Origin: Microthrixaceae bacterium
GTDB lineage: Bacteria; Actinomycetota; Acidimicrobiia; Acidimicrobiales; Microtrichaceae
Length of the DNA stretch: 64,000 nucleotides
Assembly: GCA_027493675.1 (NCBI GenBank)
Contig: JAOSKI010000045.1
Span: 87,900-151,899 of the forward strand
Direction of reading: 5' to 3'
Under the pieces are notes generated by a model. That model did no database searches and had not been told where the DNA came from. It was given only the letters and a program-made list of their open reading frames with translations. Both the position numbers and the translations under genes were made by a program. Shown here piece by piece: positions 9,655-18,021 of the stretch. Numbering within the stretch: position 1 is the first letter of the stretch; each line of letters begins with the position of its first letter.

Positions 9655-10663
9655 ATGGTGACGATTCTGAACAACGAGCCGCAGGAGCGCGCAGTGGATG
9701 CGCTTATGGCTGTGCTGCCTGCAGGTGTCGAGGCCGATCCCGTCTGTGGCTCCGGCCACTCCCTCATCGTGGCGGGACGAAAGCTGGTGGTTGCCTGGGC
9801 GGGGAAGGGTGGCCTCGGTGATGTTCGTCGGGTGTTGGCGGGGGACCGTGGTCCCGATGTCGTGGTCGCCCGGCACCTCTCTCCCGGGGCGCGTGAGCAC
9901 CTGAGGAAGGCGGGGGTGGGTTGGGTCGATGAGACCGGAGCAGCCGAGATCTGCGTGGGGTCGATCGTCGTGTCGCGTACGGGGCGGCCACCGGAGAAGG
10001 CGCGCAAGCCACAGCGATGGACGCCCGCCGTGGTCGCTGTCAGCGAGGCACTGCTGTGCGGAACCCGGGGCACGGTGTCGGAGACCGCGAGGGTGACGGG
10101 GCTCTCCACGGGGAGCTGCACCAACGCGCTACGGGTGCTGACCGAGCTTGGCCTTCTCGAGGCTGGGGCCGGCCGCGGTCGCGGATCGGCCCGCAGCGTT
10201 GCCGATCGCCGCGCTCTGCTGGACGCCTACGTGACAGCCGCCACGGCGCTCCGCCCCACGACAAGCCTCCAAGTCGGGGTTGCCTGGCGTGACCCGGTTG
10301 CTGGACTCATCGAGATCGGAGCGGGCTGGGATCGCGCCGGACTGGCTTGGGCGGCGACCGGTGGTGCCGCTGCCGGCGTGGTCGCGCCCCACTTGGGTGT
10401 GGTCACCACCGCCGAGGTCTACGTCGACACCACCACGATCCTCGGCCTCGAAGCGGCAGCCGGGGCGGTCGGGCTGACGCCCATCGACGGCGGCCGACTC
10501 ACGCTGCGACCGTTCCCGACCGTCGTGATCGATCAGCTCGCCGAGACCACAGGTGGTCTGCGGGTCGCGCCATGGCCCCGCATCTACGTCGACCTCGTCG
10601 GGGCTGGGGTGCGGGGCGAGGAAGCAGCCGAACACCTTCTGGGAGGTCATCGGTGCCCGATGA
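9655..10663 (+). CDS. AbiEi-like antitoxin of a type IV toxin-antitoxin pair (frameshifted end)
   Basis: About 335 residues with a central winged-helix region (TVSETARVTGLSTGSCTNALRVL, about residues 138-160) suited to DNA binding, and a C-terminal part PRIYVDLVGAGVRGEEAAEHL typical of AbiEi-like antitoxins. As written the frame runs to 10752, but removing one inserted base near 10641 gives ...REVIGAR and a stop at 10661-10663, which restores a short overlap with the GTG of the next gene. I take that as the true end. Probable role: transcriptional autoregulator that neutralises the downstream nucleotidyltransferase toxin. Confidence 0.75.
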
Positions 10664-11486
10664 GGAGTTGCGGAGCAGAGCGGCACGCCGCGCCGCTGAG
10701 CGCGCTCTGGTTCGCGCCGTCCACCACTACGGCGCACGCCCGGAGTTCGTAGTGCTAGGCGGGCTCGTCCCCGAACTGCTCTGCGCCTCCAGCGACTACG
10801 ACCACGCAGGCACCACGGATGTCGATGTACAGGTCGACCTCGAGATCGCCTGTGGGTCGGTCAACACCACCCGGCTCGAACGGGCGCTGCGCAACGCCGA
10901 GTTCGAGCCGGACAACCAACGGGTCTGGCGATGGCGAGCCGACGGTCCAGAGCGCCCTGCGGTGGTGAAGTTCGAGCTGCTCGCGGATCTGGACGATCAA
11001 CCGGCCGGCACCGAGGTGCATTTCGACGGGTGCGAAGCGCTCGGCGCAGCCAATCTCCGCGGCACCGGCTTCGCGTCCCGTGACGTCGAGATCCACGAGC
11101 TCACAGCACGGATCGGCGGTCTGGACCACTTCGTCGAGGTGAACGTCACCGGCCTCGCCGGGTTCCTCCTCGCGACGACCGCAGCGGTGCGAGAGCGACG
11201 CAAACCGAAGGACTGGTACGACCTGGCCGTCGTGCTGCTCCACAACGACCTGGGTGGTCCGATCGAGGCCGCCGACGCGGTCACGGCACGGTTTCAGGAT
11301 GATCTGGCCACCATGCGGACTGCGTTGGACGACCTCAAGGCGAACTTCGCGGTCCCCTCGGCGCAAGGCTCAGCGGCCTATGCCAAGCAGTTGCTCATCG
11401 ATCACCCCGACCTCGATCTTGCCACCTTGCGAGCCGACGCTGTCGTCGCCGTAGGGAGCTTCCACGATCATCTGTACAAGAGCTGA
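10653..11486 (+). CDS. AbiEii-like nucleotidyltransferase toxin
   Basis: Starts at GTG 10653 (VPDEELRSRAARRA), overlapping the antitoxin end, and encodes 277 residues. The nucleotidyltransferase signature is FVVLGGLVPELLCAS followed by the acidic pair TTDVDVQVDLE, with a third acidic position in VVKFELLAD. Other AbiEii-like hallmarks are the region LLATTAAVRERRKPKDWYDLAVVL, where KxxKDxYD recurs in the family. The pair's expected function is growth arrest or phage abortive infection, held in check by the upstream gene. Intact. Confidence 0.82.
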   Translation: MPDEELRSRAARRAAERALVRAVHHYGARPEFVVLGGLVPELLCASSDYDHAGTTDVDVQVDLEIACGSVNTTRLERALRNAEFEPDNQRVWRWRADGPERPAVVKFELLADLDDQPAGTEVHFDGCEALGAANLRGTGFASRDVEIHELTARIGGLDHFVEVNVTGLAGFLLATTAAVRERRKPKDWYDLAVVLLHNDLGGPIEAADAVTARFQDDLATMRTALDDLKANFAVPSAQGSAAYAKQLLIDHPDLDLATLRADAVVAVGSFHDHLYKS

Positions 11487-11725
11487 CTGCTATCCCATCG
11501 GCAGAGCTACCGCGTGCCGGCGGAACGCAAGCGCGGTCGCGCGGGTGAGGTCGAGTCAACCACCAACGCCTCGTGGAACCTCGGAAGGCTCCGACTCTGT
11601 CATCGGTCGGAGTGTTGGCGAGAACGACGTCACCTCCACGTGCGGCAGTCCCTGCTGGGGGTCGTCGGCTCCGGGCTCAAGATGCTGAGCTGGTGCCGGC
11701 TAGGCCGATCTGAGGCGAGCCAAGC

Positions 11726-12104
11726 GTGACAAGACAACGTGATGTTCGTGACGGCGATCGACTCGACGACGAGACCGTCGTCGTTCGCGGCGGGTTGCCG
11801 ACCCGGGCCCGCTGCGTGCCGACGCCGAGCGCTACCAAAGCATCTACGGTGAGTTCGGGATCACGGTGCTGGCCGCCCGGTCCGGCCCGGCGACTGGATC
11901 TCCCATCAGCAGGTGCCCCTCGTCCGGTTCGAGACATTGACGCTCGTCACAGTCCGTGCCGTGCGCGACGTCGGGTTTCGGCTTGACCCGCGGGGTCGCA
12001 ACCCGCGGCATTTCACCGTCGTGTGCCAAGATCTCGACGCGGGTGTCGACGCCCTTGTGGGTTGCGGGCAGCTCAACTGGGTCAACCCGTATCATGAGGC
12101 GTGA
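11726..12104 (+). CDS. Module gene A, copy 1: unrecognised family (frameshifted)
   Basis: About 125 residues after joining three frames (shifts near 11797 and near 11893). Key segments: DDETVVVRGG, PLRADAERYQSIYGEFGITV, QVPLVRFETLTLVTVRAVRD, GRNPRHFTVVCQDLDAGVDAL and the end GQLNWVNPYHEA. Gene A copy 2 at 12660 shows the same landmarks in the same order, so this is a real protein family. It is soluble, with no motif I can assign. The stop overlaps the ATG of gene B1 (ATGAGGCGTGA), suggesting translational coupling. GTG 11726 is a tentative start. Confidence 0.6.
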
Positions 12105-12363
12105 CCGACAAGGGGGTGATCTCGTGGATGTGCTCGATCTCGTCGCCGACCTGAACGCACAAGACGACGACGGCCTCGGCTGGTCAACCCTCGCCGATGC
12201 ACGAACGCCAAGCCGTGTTCGTGTGGGAGCGGTTCTCCTGGCCGGGAACAGACTGGCCCGAGCTGTGGTCCGTGTGGTGTCCGTCGATGACGACGAGCAG
12301 GTCCACTTCGCGATCCTCCCAGGATCAGTTGCGAAGAACCGTCACCTCCTCGATCGGCCGTAG
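12094..12363 (+). CDS. Module gene B, copy 1: small protein of unknown function
   Basis: Intact, 89 residues from ATG 12094, which overlaps the end of gene A1 by 11 bases. Visible features: LVADLNAQDDDGLGWSTLADA, then VRVGAVLLAGNRLARAVVRVV and LPGSVAKNRHLLDRP. The predicted shape is a short beta-rich protein. The same landmarks (LDLQT..DETGLPW..LLDAA, IVPGGHIVAGSG, LSGSVAPNAHLL) recur in B2. No known family is recognised. The constant A-B pairing with overlapping frames suggests a two-component unit such as toxin-antitoxin or subunits of one complex; this is inference only. Confidence 0.65.
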   Translation: MRRDRQGGDLVDVLDLVADLNAQDDDGLGWSTLADARTPSRVRVGAVLLAGNRLARAVVRVVSVDDDEQVHFAILPGSVAKNRHLLDRP

Positions 12364-12479
12364 CCTGACCCCGAGGCGATCGCCGCCGCGTAGCCGGGTC
12401 CCAGGGTCCGGCTACCACCGTTCTCAGGCGGCGTTCCTGCGGGTGTTCCTACGACGCTCCACCGCGTCGTGGCGTCGTC

Positions 12480-12600
12480 CTACATGCCGGGCAGGACACT
12501 CTGGTAGGTGGTCATGGTGAACGTGGGGTTGGAGTGGCCGAGGCGTTCGGACACGACCTTGATCGGGACTCGGTCGCGGAGCAGTTGTGACGCAGCTTGG
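12480..12600 (-). pseudogene. Tyrosine recombinase (integrase) C-terminal remnant
   Basis: The reverse strand reads LLRDRVPIKVVSERLGHSNP and TFTMTTYQSVLPGM before a stop, which is the box II region of phage-type tyrosine recombinases (LGH followed by the Tyr nucleophile in TYQ). The Arg-containing segment upstream is corrupted and nothing further upstream is integrase-like, so about 40 residues survive. It lies between the two A/B module copies. Confidence 0.75.
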
Positions 12601-12659
12601 TCGATGGGTGCGGATCCCCGCAGCTCGGCGGCGAGCCGGTCGGCCTCCACCGCGAGGAA

Positions 12660-13081
12660 GTGAGCGTCACAGCGAGATGGAAGGACTCGGGTCTGAGCGA
12701 GCGGGTGTCCCGTGTGCGTCGAGCGACGTTGCCGGTAGACGCGCTGATCGTCGTGCGTGGCGACGACCTGATCGACGGCTCGCCGCAATTGCAGGCGATC
12801 GACTTCCGTCGGCGCTTCCCGGACTGGGGTCGATGGCGGCTCTCGGCGATCTACGCCCGCAGCGACTCCGATGTCGGTGACCTGGCTGCCGATCGGCTCG
12901 AACACTCCCCGGTCCTGCGGCTGTACCGGCCCGGCGTTCTCGAAGCTGCAGGGTTCGAGATCATGTCCACGTTCCGGACGCCGCACGTCACGTTGACGTT
13001 CGACGGCGACCTCGGCGTCTGGGTCGACCGTCTCCGGACTGCTGACCATGACGAGCGGACCAACCCGTCTCATGAACGTGA
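12660..13081 (+). CDS. Module gene A, copy 2: unrecognised family
   Basis: Paralogue of the gene at 11726. Landmarks: LPVDALIVVRGDDL, QAIDFRRRFPDWGRWRLSAIY, LEHSPVLRLYRPGVLEAAGF, STFRTPHVTLTFDGDLG and TNPSHE. It ends at the same place relative to gene B: a single missing base before TGA 13079-13081 would give an end matching the NPYHEA stop of copy 1. As written the frame runs on to 13520. Start GTG 12660 is tentative. About 140 residues, soluble, function unknown. Confidence 0.6.
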
Positions 13082-13410
13082 CAGAGCGAGGAGCACCCGA
13101 CATGGCGATTACCGTCGACGTCGACCTGCGGGTCGATCTCCAGACGATGGACGAGACCGGTCTGCCCTGGGCCCTTCTCGATGCGGCACCCAACTCGTCG
13201 CGCATCGTGCCCGGTGGTCACATCGTGGCCGGTTCCGGATCCGCGATCGCGGTCGCCGTGGTGGTCGACATCACCGACGAGGGCATCGTGCACGTGCACC
13301 CCTCAGCGGGTCTGTCGCGCCCAACGCTCACCTACTCGAGTACCAAGACCAGTGCACAGATCCTGCATCCGCCCGTCTGCCAGAAACCCGGACAGCTCCG
13401 ATAGGAACCG
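13072..13410 (+). CDS. Module gene B, copy 2: small protein of unknown function (frameshifted)
   Basis: ATG 13072 (MNVTERGAPD) occupies the same overlapping position as the start of B1; ATG 13102 is an alternative. The core VDLQTMDETGLPWALLDAA and IVPGGHIVAGSGSAIAVAVVV matches B1. A shift near 13300 moves the C-terminus into another frame, where LSGSVAPNAHLLEYQDQ aligns with LPGSVAKNRHLL of B1. The exact stop cannot be placed; the end given is approximate. Confidence 0.55.
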
Positions 13411-13541
13411 GCAGAGCAAGCCGGCACCACCGGAGGCCGGGACCCCTGCAACGGCAAGGCGGAGCGGGCCCTGACGGCATCAGCCCGGAGCGGTCAGGTG
13501 CTCAACAACCCCGAAGTTGAACGCCGCGGGCATGATCGACG

Positions 13542-14438
13542 TCAGCCGCCGGCTGGTGACCGCGGCTGCGGTTGGCAGGTGCTCGCACCGTCGCGGACCA
13601 GAAGGAACGTCGCCGTCTTGGTGCCTGCCAGGTTGCCGCTGAAGTTGCCCACACCGGGTGCCATGATGGTGAGCGCGCCGCCCTCGTGGCGTTCGCCCGG
13701 GTCCTGCCACGTCTCGATGTTGCCCTCGACATAGCGCCACACGCCGCCGAGATCGAAGGCGCGGCACTGTAGGTCGACGTCCACGTAGTGGGTCGAGCCC
13801 ACCGGCAGCGCCATTCCGTCCTCGACGGCGGTCGTGGGAGGTGCTGGAGCTGTCGTGGTCGTCGGTGCGGCGTCGTCGACGAGGGCGAGGCAACCGGTGG
13901 GATCGGTGCTGCCGAAGCGCACCTCGAGTGCGACGGTCTTGCCGGTCGCCACGTCGAACTCCATCGTGCAGGGTAGATCCCCGTCGGGATCGGGGATCTC
14001 CGGTCCGGACGCCTGCCCGACGTTCGCAGCTGCCGAGACGCGCACACGCCCGGGCGGTGCAGGTTGGGTGAGCACGCTGTTGTAGTGGGCGTCGAGGTCC
14101 GCGTCGTCGGCTGGGTACAGCGAGTTCACGAAGTCCGACCAGAGGGTCGAAGCGATCACCGAGCCGTCCGCCGCCTCGAAGCGGAGCCCGACCTCGAAGC
14201 CCTCGATGAAGTATCCGTCGGTCTCCTCGATCCGTACGGTGATGGTCCCCGCCGAAGCACTGGCATCATTTCGTGCAGCGTCGGCGGCTTCAACCGGGCC
14301 GGCGGATCTGGGACGGGTGGTGCTGCGGTCGGTGCTGACAACGGCGTGTTCACCGCATGCCGTGATCAGCAGGGCGACTCCGAGCGTGGCGGCGACGAGC
14401 AACGAACTGAGCCGTGTGGTGTTCGGGCGGAGTGTCAT
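13542..14438 (-). CDS. Lipoprotein of unknown function
   Basis: Intact, 298 residues. Lipoprotein signal MTLRPNTTRLSSLLVAATLG with lipobox LITAC about residue 27. The mature protein has a first domain with FIEGFEVGLRFEAADGSVIA and many short beta-like stretches, a Thr/Pro linker (TTTTAPAPPTT) near residue 200, and a second domain with VDVDLQCRAFDLGGVWRYVEG. No family recognised. The likely place is the outer face of the cell membrane. Confidence 0.75.
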   Translation of the reverse strand: MTLRPNTTRLSSLLVAATLGVALLITACGEHAVVSTDRSTTRPRSAGPVEAADAARNDASASAGTITVRIEETDGYFIEGFEVGLRFEAADGSVIASTLWSDFVNSLYPADDADLDAHYNSVLTQPAPPGRVRVSAAANVGQASGPEIPDPDGDLPCTMEFDVATGKTVALEVRFGSTDPTGCLALVDDAAPTTTTAPAPPTTAVEDGMALPVGSTHYVDVDLQCRAFDLGGVWRYVEGNIETWQDPGERHEGGALTIMAPGVGNFSGNLAGTKTATFLLVRDGASTCQPQPRSPAGG

Positions 14439-14677
14439 GTCGATGAGACGATCCGTGTGCGCCAGAAGTTCCCTTGGTTCCGCCCGAAGGGAAGTCGGTC
14501 AGGGGCCTGCGCAGATCAGGTCTTGAAACTGGCGATTGGAATCGGCTTTCCGAACGGAAGGCGGACCTGCCCCAGGATTGGGTCCGGCAGGAAGTGCTGA
14601 GGGTGACGGGAGGGAACTCCCGCCCTGCACCTCTGTCAGATGCTACAGTTGATGCAGATAGAGCAGATGATGCGGAG

Positions 14678-15040
14678 ATGATGATGACTGACATCCTGAC
14701 CCGAGACGCTGACAAGTTGCATCGAGCGCTGGCCAGCGGCGGCGACGAGGTTCGGCTCACCGTCTCGCGTGAGACCGCCGAGTGGATGGCACAACTCGTC
14801 GATGCCAAGGTCAGCGGCCGTGACGTGGTGCTCACCAACGATCTCGGTGAGGTCACTCCGACCCAGGCAGGCCAGATGCTCGGTATGTCCCGGCCCCAGG
14901 TCCGCAAGCTGATGGATGAGGGCCGACTCGACTTCCGCAAGGTGGGCACACATCACCGGATCACTGTCGCCTCGATCCAGGCCTTCCTGGCGGCCGAGCG
15001 TGAGCGGCGAAATCCCAGAGGGGTTGCAGACCGTCAGTAA
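14678..15040 (+). CDS. Excisionase/SpoVT-like HTH DNA-binding protein (antitoxin-like)
   Basis: Three consecutive ATG codons (14678, 14681, 14684) can start a protein of about 120 residues. The C-terminal half is an excisionase-type (MerR-like) helix-turn-helix: TPTQAGQMLGMSRPQVRKLM then FRKVGTHHRITVASIQAFL. Such proteins often act as antitoxins upstream of PIN-domain toxins, but no PIN gene follows here; a degenerate HNH stretch does. A TACAGT at 14644-14649 may be the -10 box. Role probably transcriptional repressor or orphan antitoxin. Confidence 0.75.
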   Translation: MMMTDILTRDADKLHRALASGGDEVRLTVSRETAEWMAQLVDAKVSGRDVVLTNDLGEVTPTQAGQMLGMSRPQVRKLMDEGRLDFRKVGTHHRITVASIQAFLAAERERRNPRGVADRQ

Positions 15041-15249
15041 GAAGTCCACTGGCTCACCCGGAGCCGGCCGCTGCCCTTCCAACCTCCAGCCATCGGCGCG
15101 GTGTCGGGAGGTAGTCGCCTCCCGGCCAACAGCCCAGGGCTCGCGCCACAAACGTTGAGGTTGTTGAACGCCACTCCTACCCAGTCGAAGTTCGTCCACT
15201 CGGGACCGACCGCGGGACCGTTTGGGACGTCCGGCGTGATCCCGGTCAG

Positions 15250-15478
15250 TGTCGCGTACACGAGCACGCACCAGTGGTTGCCGCTGTGTAGCGACGGCAA
15301 TGTCTTGCTCCATCACAAAGCCATCCACCGCAACGGCTGGATATGCACCGAGGACCCCAACCGCCCTCAGCAGTGGATCTGGACCACCCCGTCCGGCCGC
15401 CAACTCCACTCACAACGACAACTCCACTCACAACGACAGGACAAGCACGGCCGAGGTCAACCCAACCGACGCGAATGA
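15250..15478 (+). pseudogene. HNH endonuclease C-terminal remnant
   Basis: One frame reads HQWLPLCSDGNVLLHHKAIH, then RNGWICTEDPN and QQWIWTTPSGRQ, which follows the end of actinobacterial DUF222/HNH proteins (..HH..H..GW....W..P.GR). The metal-binding Cys pair and the DUF222 half are missing, so it is a fragment. Two tandem 18-base units (15402-15437) lie inside it. Confidence 0.6.
15402..15437 (+). repeat. Tandem 18-base repeat, two copies
   Basis: AACTCCACTCACAACGAC is present twice without interruption. In the HNH-like frame each unit encodes QLHSQR. Probably slippage within a decaying gene. Confidence 0.8.
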
Positions 15479-15614
15479 CACCTTGTCCTGATCACCAGGG
15501 TCGCTGCGCTTGCCCGGGGCGGTTCCGAGGCATCCGGTTGACGTCCGCAAGTTGTCGAGTCCCTCGAGAGCCGAGGCGCTCGAGACGACCTGAGTTCTCC
15601 GAGCCCATCTGCGG

Positions 15615-15687
15615 TCGGGACGGGGAGATTTGAACTCCCGACCCCTGCTCCCAAAGCAGGTGCGCTACCAGGCTGCGCCACGTCCCG
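15615..15687 (-). tRNA. tRNA-Pro (anticodon TGG)
   Basis: Reverse-strand acceptor CGGGACG/CGTCCCG, anticodon stem CCTGC/GCAGG enclosing TTTGGGA (anticodon TGG), T-arm GGGAG TTCAAAT CTCCC. It marks the right edge of the accessory island. Confidence 0.95.
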
Positions 15688-15819
15688 TCGCTCCGGCCGG
15701 CGAACCGCTGCGGGTCCGGTGCCGGATCGAGCGCCCACAGTACCGGTCTGCGCGAACCTCGGCGCCATCAGTGACGAGAGCGACCGGGATGTGGCTGTGG
15801 GTCGGGGCCCTCCAAGCTC

Positions 15820-15825
15820 TAACCT
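15820..15825 (+). promoter_or_regulatory. Predicted -10 box of tig (leaderless)
   Basis: TAACCT ends seven bases before GTG 15833. Confidence 0.5.
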
Positions 15826-15832
15826 CCGGCTT

Positions 15833-17254
15833 GTGAACAGCACAGTCGAGCCCCTCGAGGGCAACAAGGTGAAGATCGTGGTCAGCCTCGAGGAGTCCGA
15901 GCTCGAGCCGGCGCTGGATGCCGCATGGAAGGAGATCGCCAAGGAGGTGCGCCTCCCGGGATTCCGCCGGGAAAGGCCCCCGGCGGCTGCTGGAACGCCA
16001 GATCGAGCCCGGCTACGCACGGAGCGAGGCGCTCCGCAACGAGCTCCCTGGGCGCTACACGCGCGCGGTCATCGAACACGACGTGGACGTCGTGGCGCCG
16101 CCGGAGATGGACGTGACCGAGGGCGAGGAGTCCGGCGACATCACCTTCGAGGCGACCGTGGAGATCCGACCCACCGTGGTCATCGAGGGCTACACCGGCC
16201 TGCGCATCGAGGTCCCCAGCCCTGAGGTCTCCGACGACGAGATCGACGCCCAGGTGGACCGACTCCGCACGCAGTACGGCGAGCTCACGGACGTGGACCG
16301 AGTGGCCACAGACGGCGACTACGTGACCATCGATCTCACCGGCTCGCGCGACGGCGAGGTGGTCGACGGCCTCGAAGCAGAGGACTACAGCTACCTCGTC
16401 GGATCCGGAGCGGTGGTGGATGCCTTCGACGAGCAACTCCTCGGTGTCTCGGCGGGCGACGAGGTGGAGTTCACCGCAGCTCATCCGAATCCCGACGACG
16501 AGGAGGCGGTGCTCTACTCGATCACCGTCAAGGGCGTCCAGGAGCGTGTCCTGCCTGAGCTGACCGACGAATGGGTGGCGGATGCCACCGAGTTCGACAG
16601 CGTCGCGGAGTTCCGCAACGACGTGCGTCAGCGGCTCGAATCAGGTCGCGAGGACATGACACGCTCAGCGGTGCGGGCGAGGATCGCCGCCGAGCTCGCT
16701 AAGCTGGTGGACGACGAGCCCCCGAATCCATGATGGCAGCGGACTTCCAGGCCCGTTTGCAGTCGATGTCCGCGCAGTTGGCCCAGAGCGGGATCGCCAT
16801 GGAGGACTACCTGCGGATCATGGGCAAGGAGCCCGATGCGTTCGCCGCAGAGCTCCGGGCGGCCGCCGAGGAGGCCGTGCTGGTCGACCTGGCGTTGCGT
16901 GCCGTGGTCACAGCCGAAGGGCTCCAGACCACCGAGAGCGAGCTCGAAGAGGAGGTGGCGGAGATGATCGGTGCCAACGACCTCTCCGTCGAGGACGGCA
17001 TCGCTCAGCTGCGCGACGCCGGTCAGCTCTCGGCTGTACGCTCGGAGATCGCCAACCGCAAGGCGATGGAGTGGCTCGTCGAACGAGCCGACGTGGTGGA
17101 CCCCGACGGACTGGCGATCCCCGAACACCTGCTGGCCCCGCCCGAACACCATCACCACGATCACGACCACCATGATCACGACGGCCATGATCACGACCAC
17201 CACGATCACGACGACCACGACGACCACGACGACGCAGGAGACCCCGAGCAGTGA
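15833..17254 (+). CDS. tig: Trigger factor with His/Asp-rich tail (frameshifted)
   Basis: Ribosome-bound chaperone and prolyl isomerase. N-terminal ribosome-binding domain includes the LPGFR loop followed by GKAPRRLL; the central FKBP-type domain spans [19 protein letters not shown] to [16 protein letters not shown]; the helical C-terminal arms follow. Two bases are missing from G and C runs near 15965-15977 and one C near 16725, which accounts for the three frames. The extreme C-terminus (about 17141-17233) is almost pure His and Asp, which is unusual for trigger factor and recalls metal-binding tails such as that of SlyD. Stop overlaps the clpP start (GTGAACGCC), so tig and clpP are probably one operon. 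Confidence 0.95.
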
Positions 17255-17904
17255 ACGCCCGCAACCACACCGAACCTCGCTCCTACATGGTCCCCAACGT
17301 CATCGAGCAGACGAGCCGCGGTGAGCGCTACTCGGATCTCTACTCGCGCCTGTTGCGCGAGAACATCATCTTCCTGGGCACCCCGATCGACGACACCGTC
17401 GCCAACCTGATCTGCGCCCAGCTGCTGTTCCTCGAATCGGAGAACCCCGACCGCGACATCAGCATCTACATCAACTCACCCGGCGGCGACATCAACGCCT
17501 TCATGGCCATCTACGACACGATGCAGTACATCCGCCCCGAGATCACCACCATCTGTCTCGGTCAGGCGGCGTCCGCAGCCGCGGTGCTCCTGGCAGCGGG
17601 TACGCCGGGAAAGCGCCTTGCGTTGCCCAACTCCCGGGTCCTCATCCACCAGCCCTACGCCCAGTCGGGATACGCGCAGGTCTCGGACCTCGAGATCGCA
17701 GCCAACGAGATCATCCGCCTGAAGGAGACCCTGGAGGGGGTCCTCGCCAAGCACACGGGCCAGGACCGCGAGCGCATCGCCAAGGACACCGACCGCGACT
17801 ACGTGATGACCGCGGCGGAGGCCAAGGAGTACGGGATCGTCGACGAGGTGATCGAGTCGCGCGATACCGTCGACACCTCGGCACCGATAGCGCCGGTTCG
17901 TTGA
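17251..17904 (+). CDS. clpP: ATP-dependent Clp protease proteolytic subunit
   Basis: Intact, 217 residues. Catalytic Ser is in [12 protein letters not shown], His in [11 protein letters not shown], and the Asp in the following helix region (KDTDRDY). The motif [19 protein letters not shown] is the family's core. Forms the barrel that degrades proteins unfolded by ClpX, encoded next. Starts at GTG 17251, overlapping the tig stop. Only one clpP is present here, whereas many actinobacteria have two; a second copy could be elsewhere. Confidence 0.96.
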   Translation: MNARNHTEPRSYMVPNVIEQTSRGERYSDLYSRLLRENIIFLGTPIDDTVANLICAQLLFLESENPDRDISIYINSPGGDINAFMAIYDTMQYIRPEITTICLGQAASAAAVLLAAGTPGKRLALPNSRVLIHQPYAQSGYAQVSDLEIAANEIIRLKETLEGVLAKHTGQDRERIAKDTDRDYVMTAAEAKEYGIVDEVIESRDTVDTSAPIAPVR

Positions 17905-18021
17905 GGCCATTTGGGAATCATCAGTGCCCGCAGCCTGCGGATGTGGTTCCATGTGACATGGTCTGTGAGGCGGTGAGGTGCGACTCGTTCACGGGGAGGC
18001 ACCGCGAGGTGGGGGAGTGTC

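Noticed and set aside
12600..13205. Full-length integrase on the reverse strand
   Set aside because: Only about 40 C-terminal residues are integrase-like; the rest is antisense to module gene A2.
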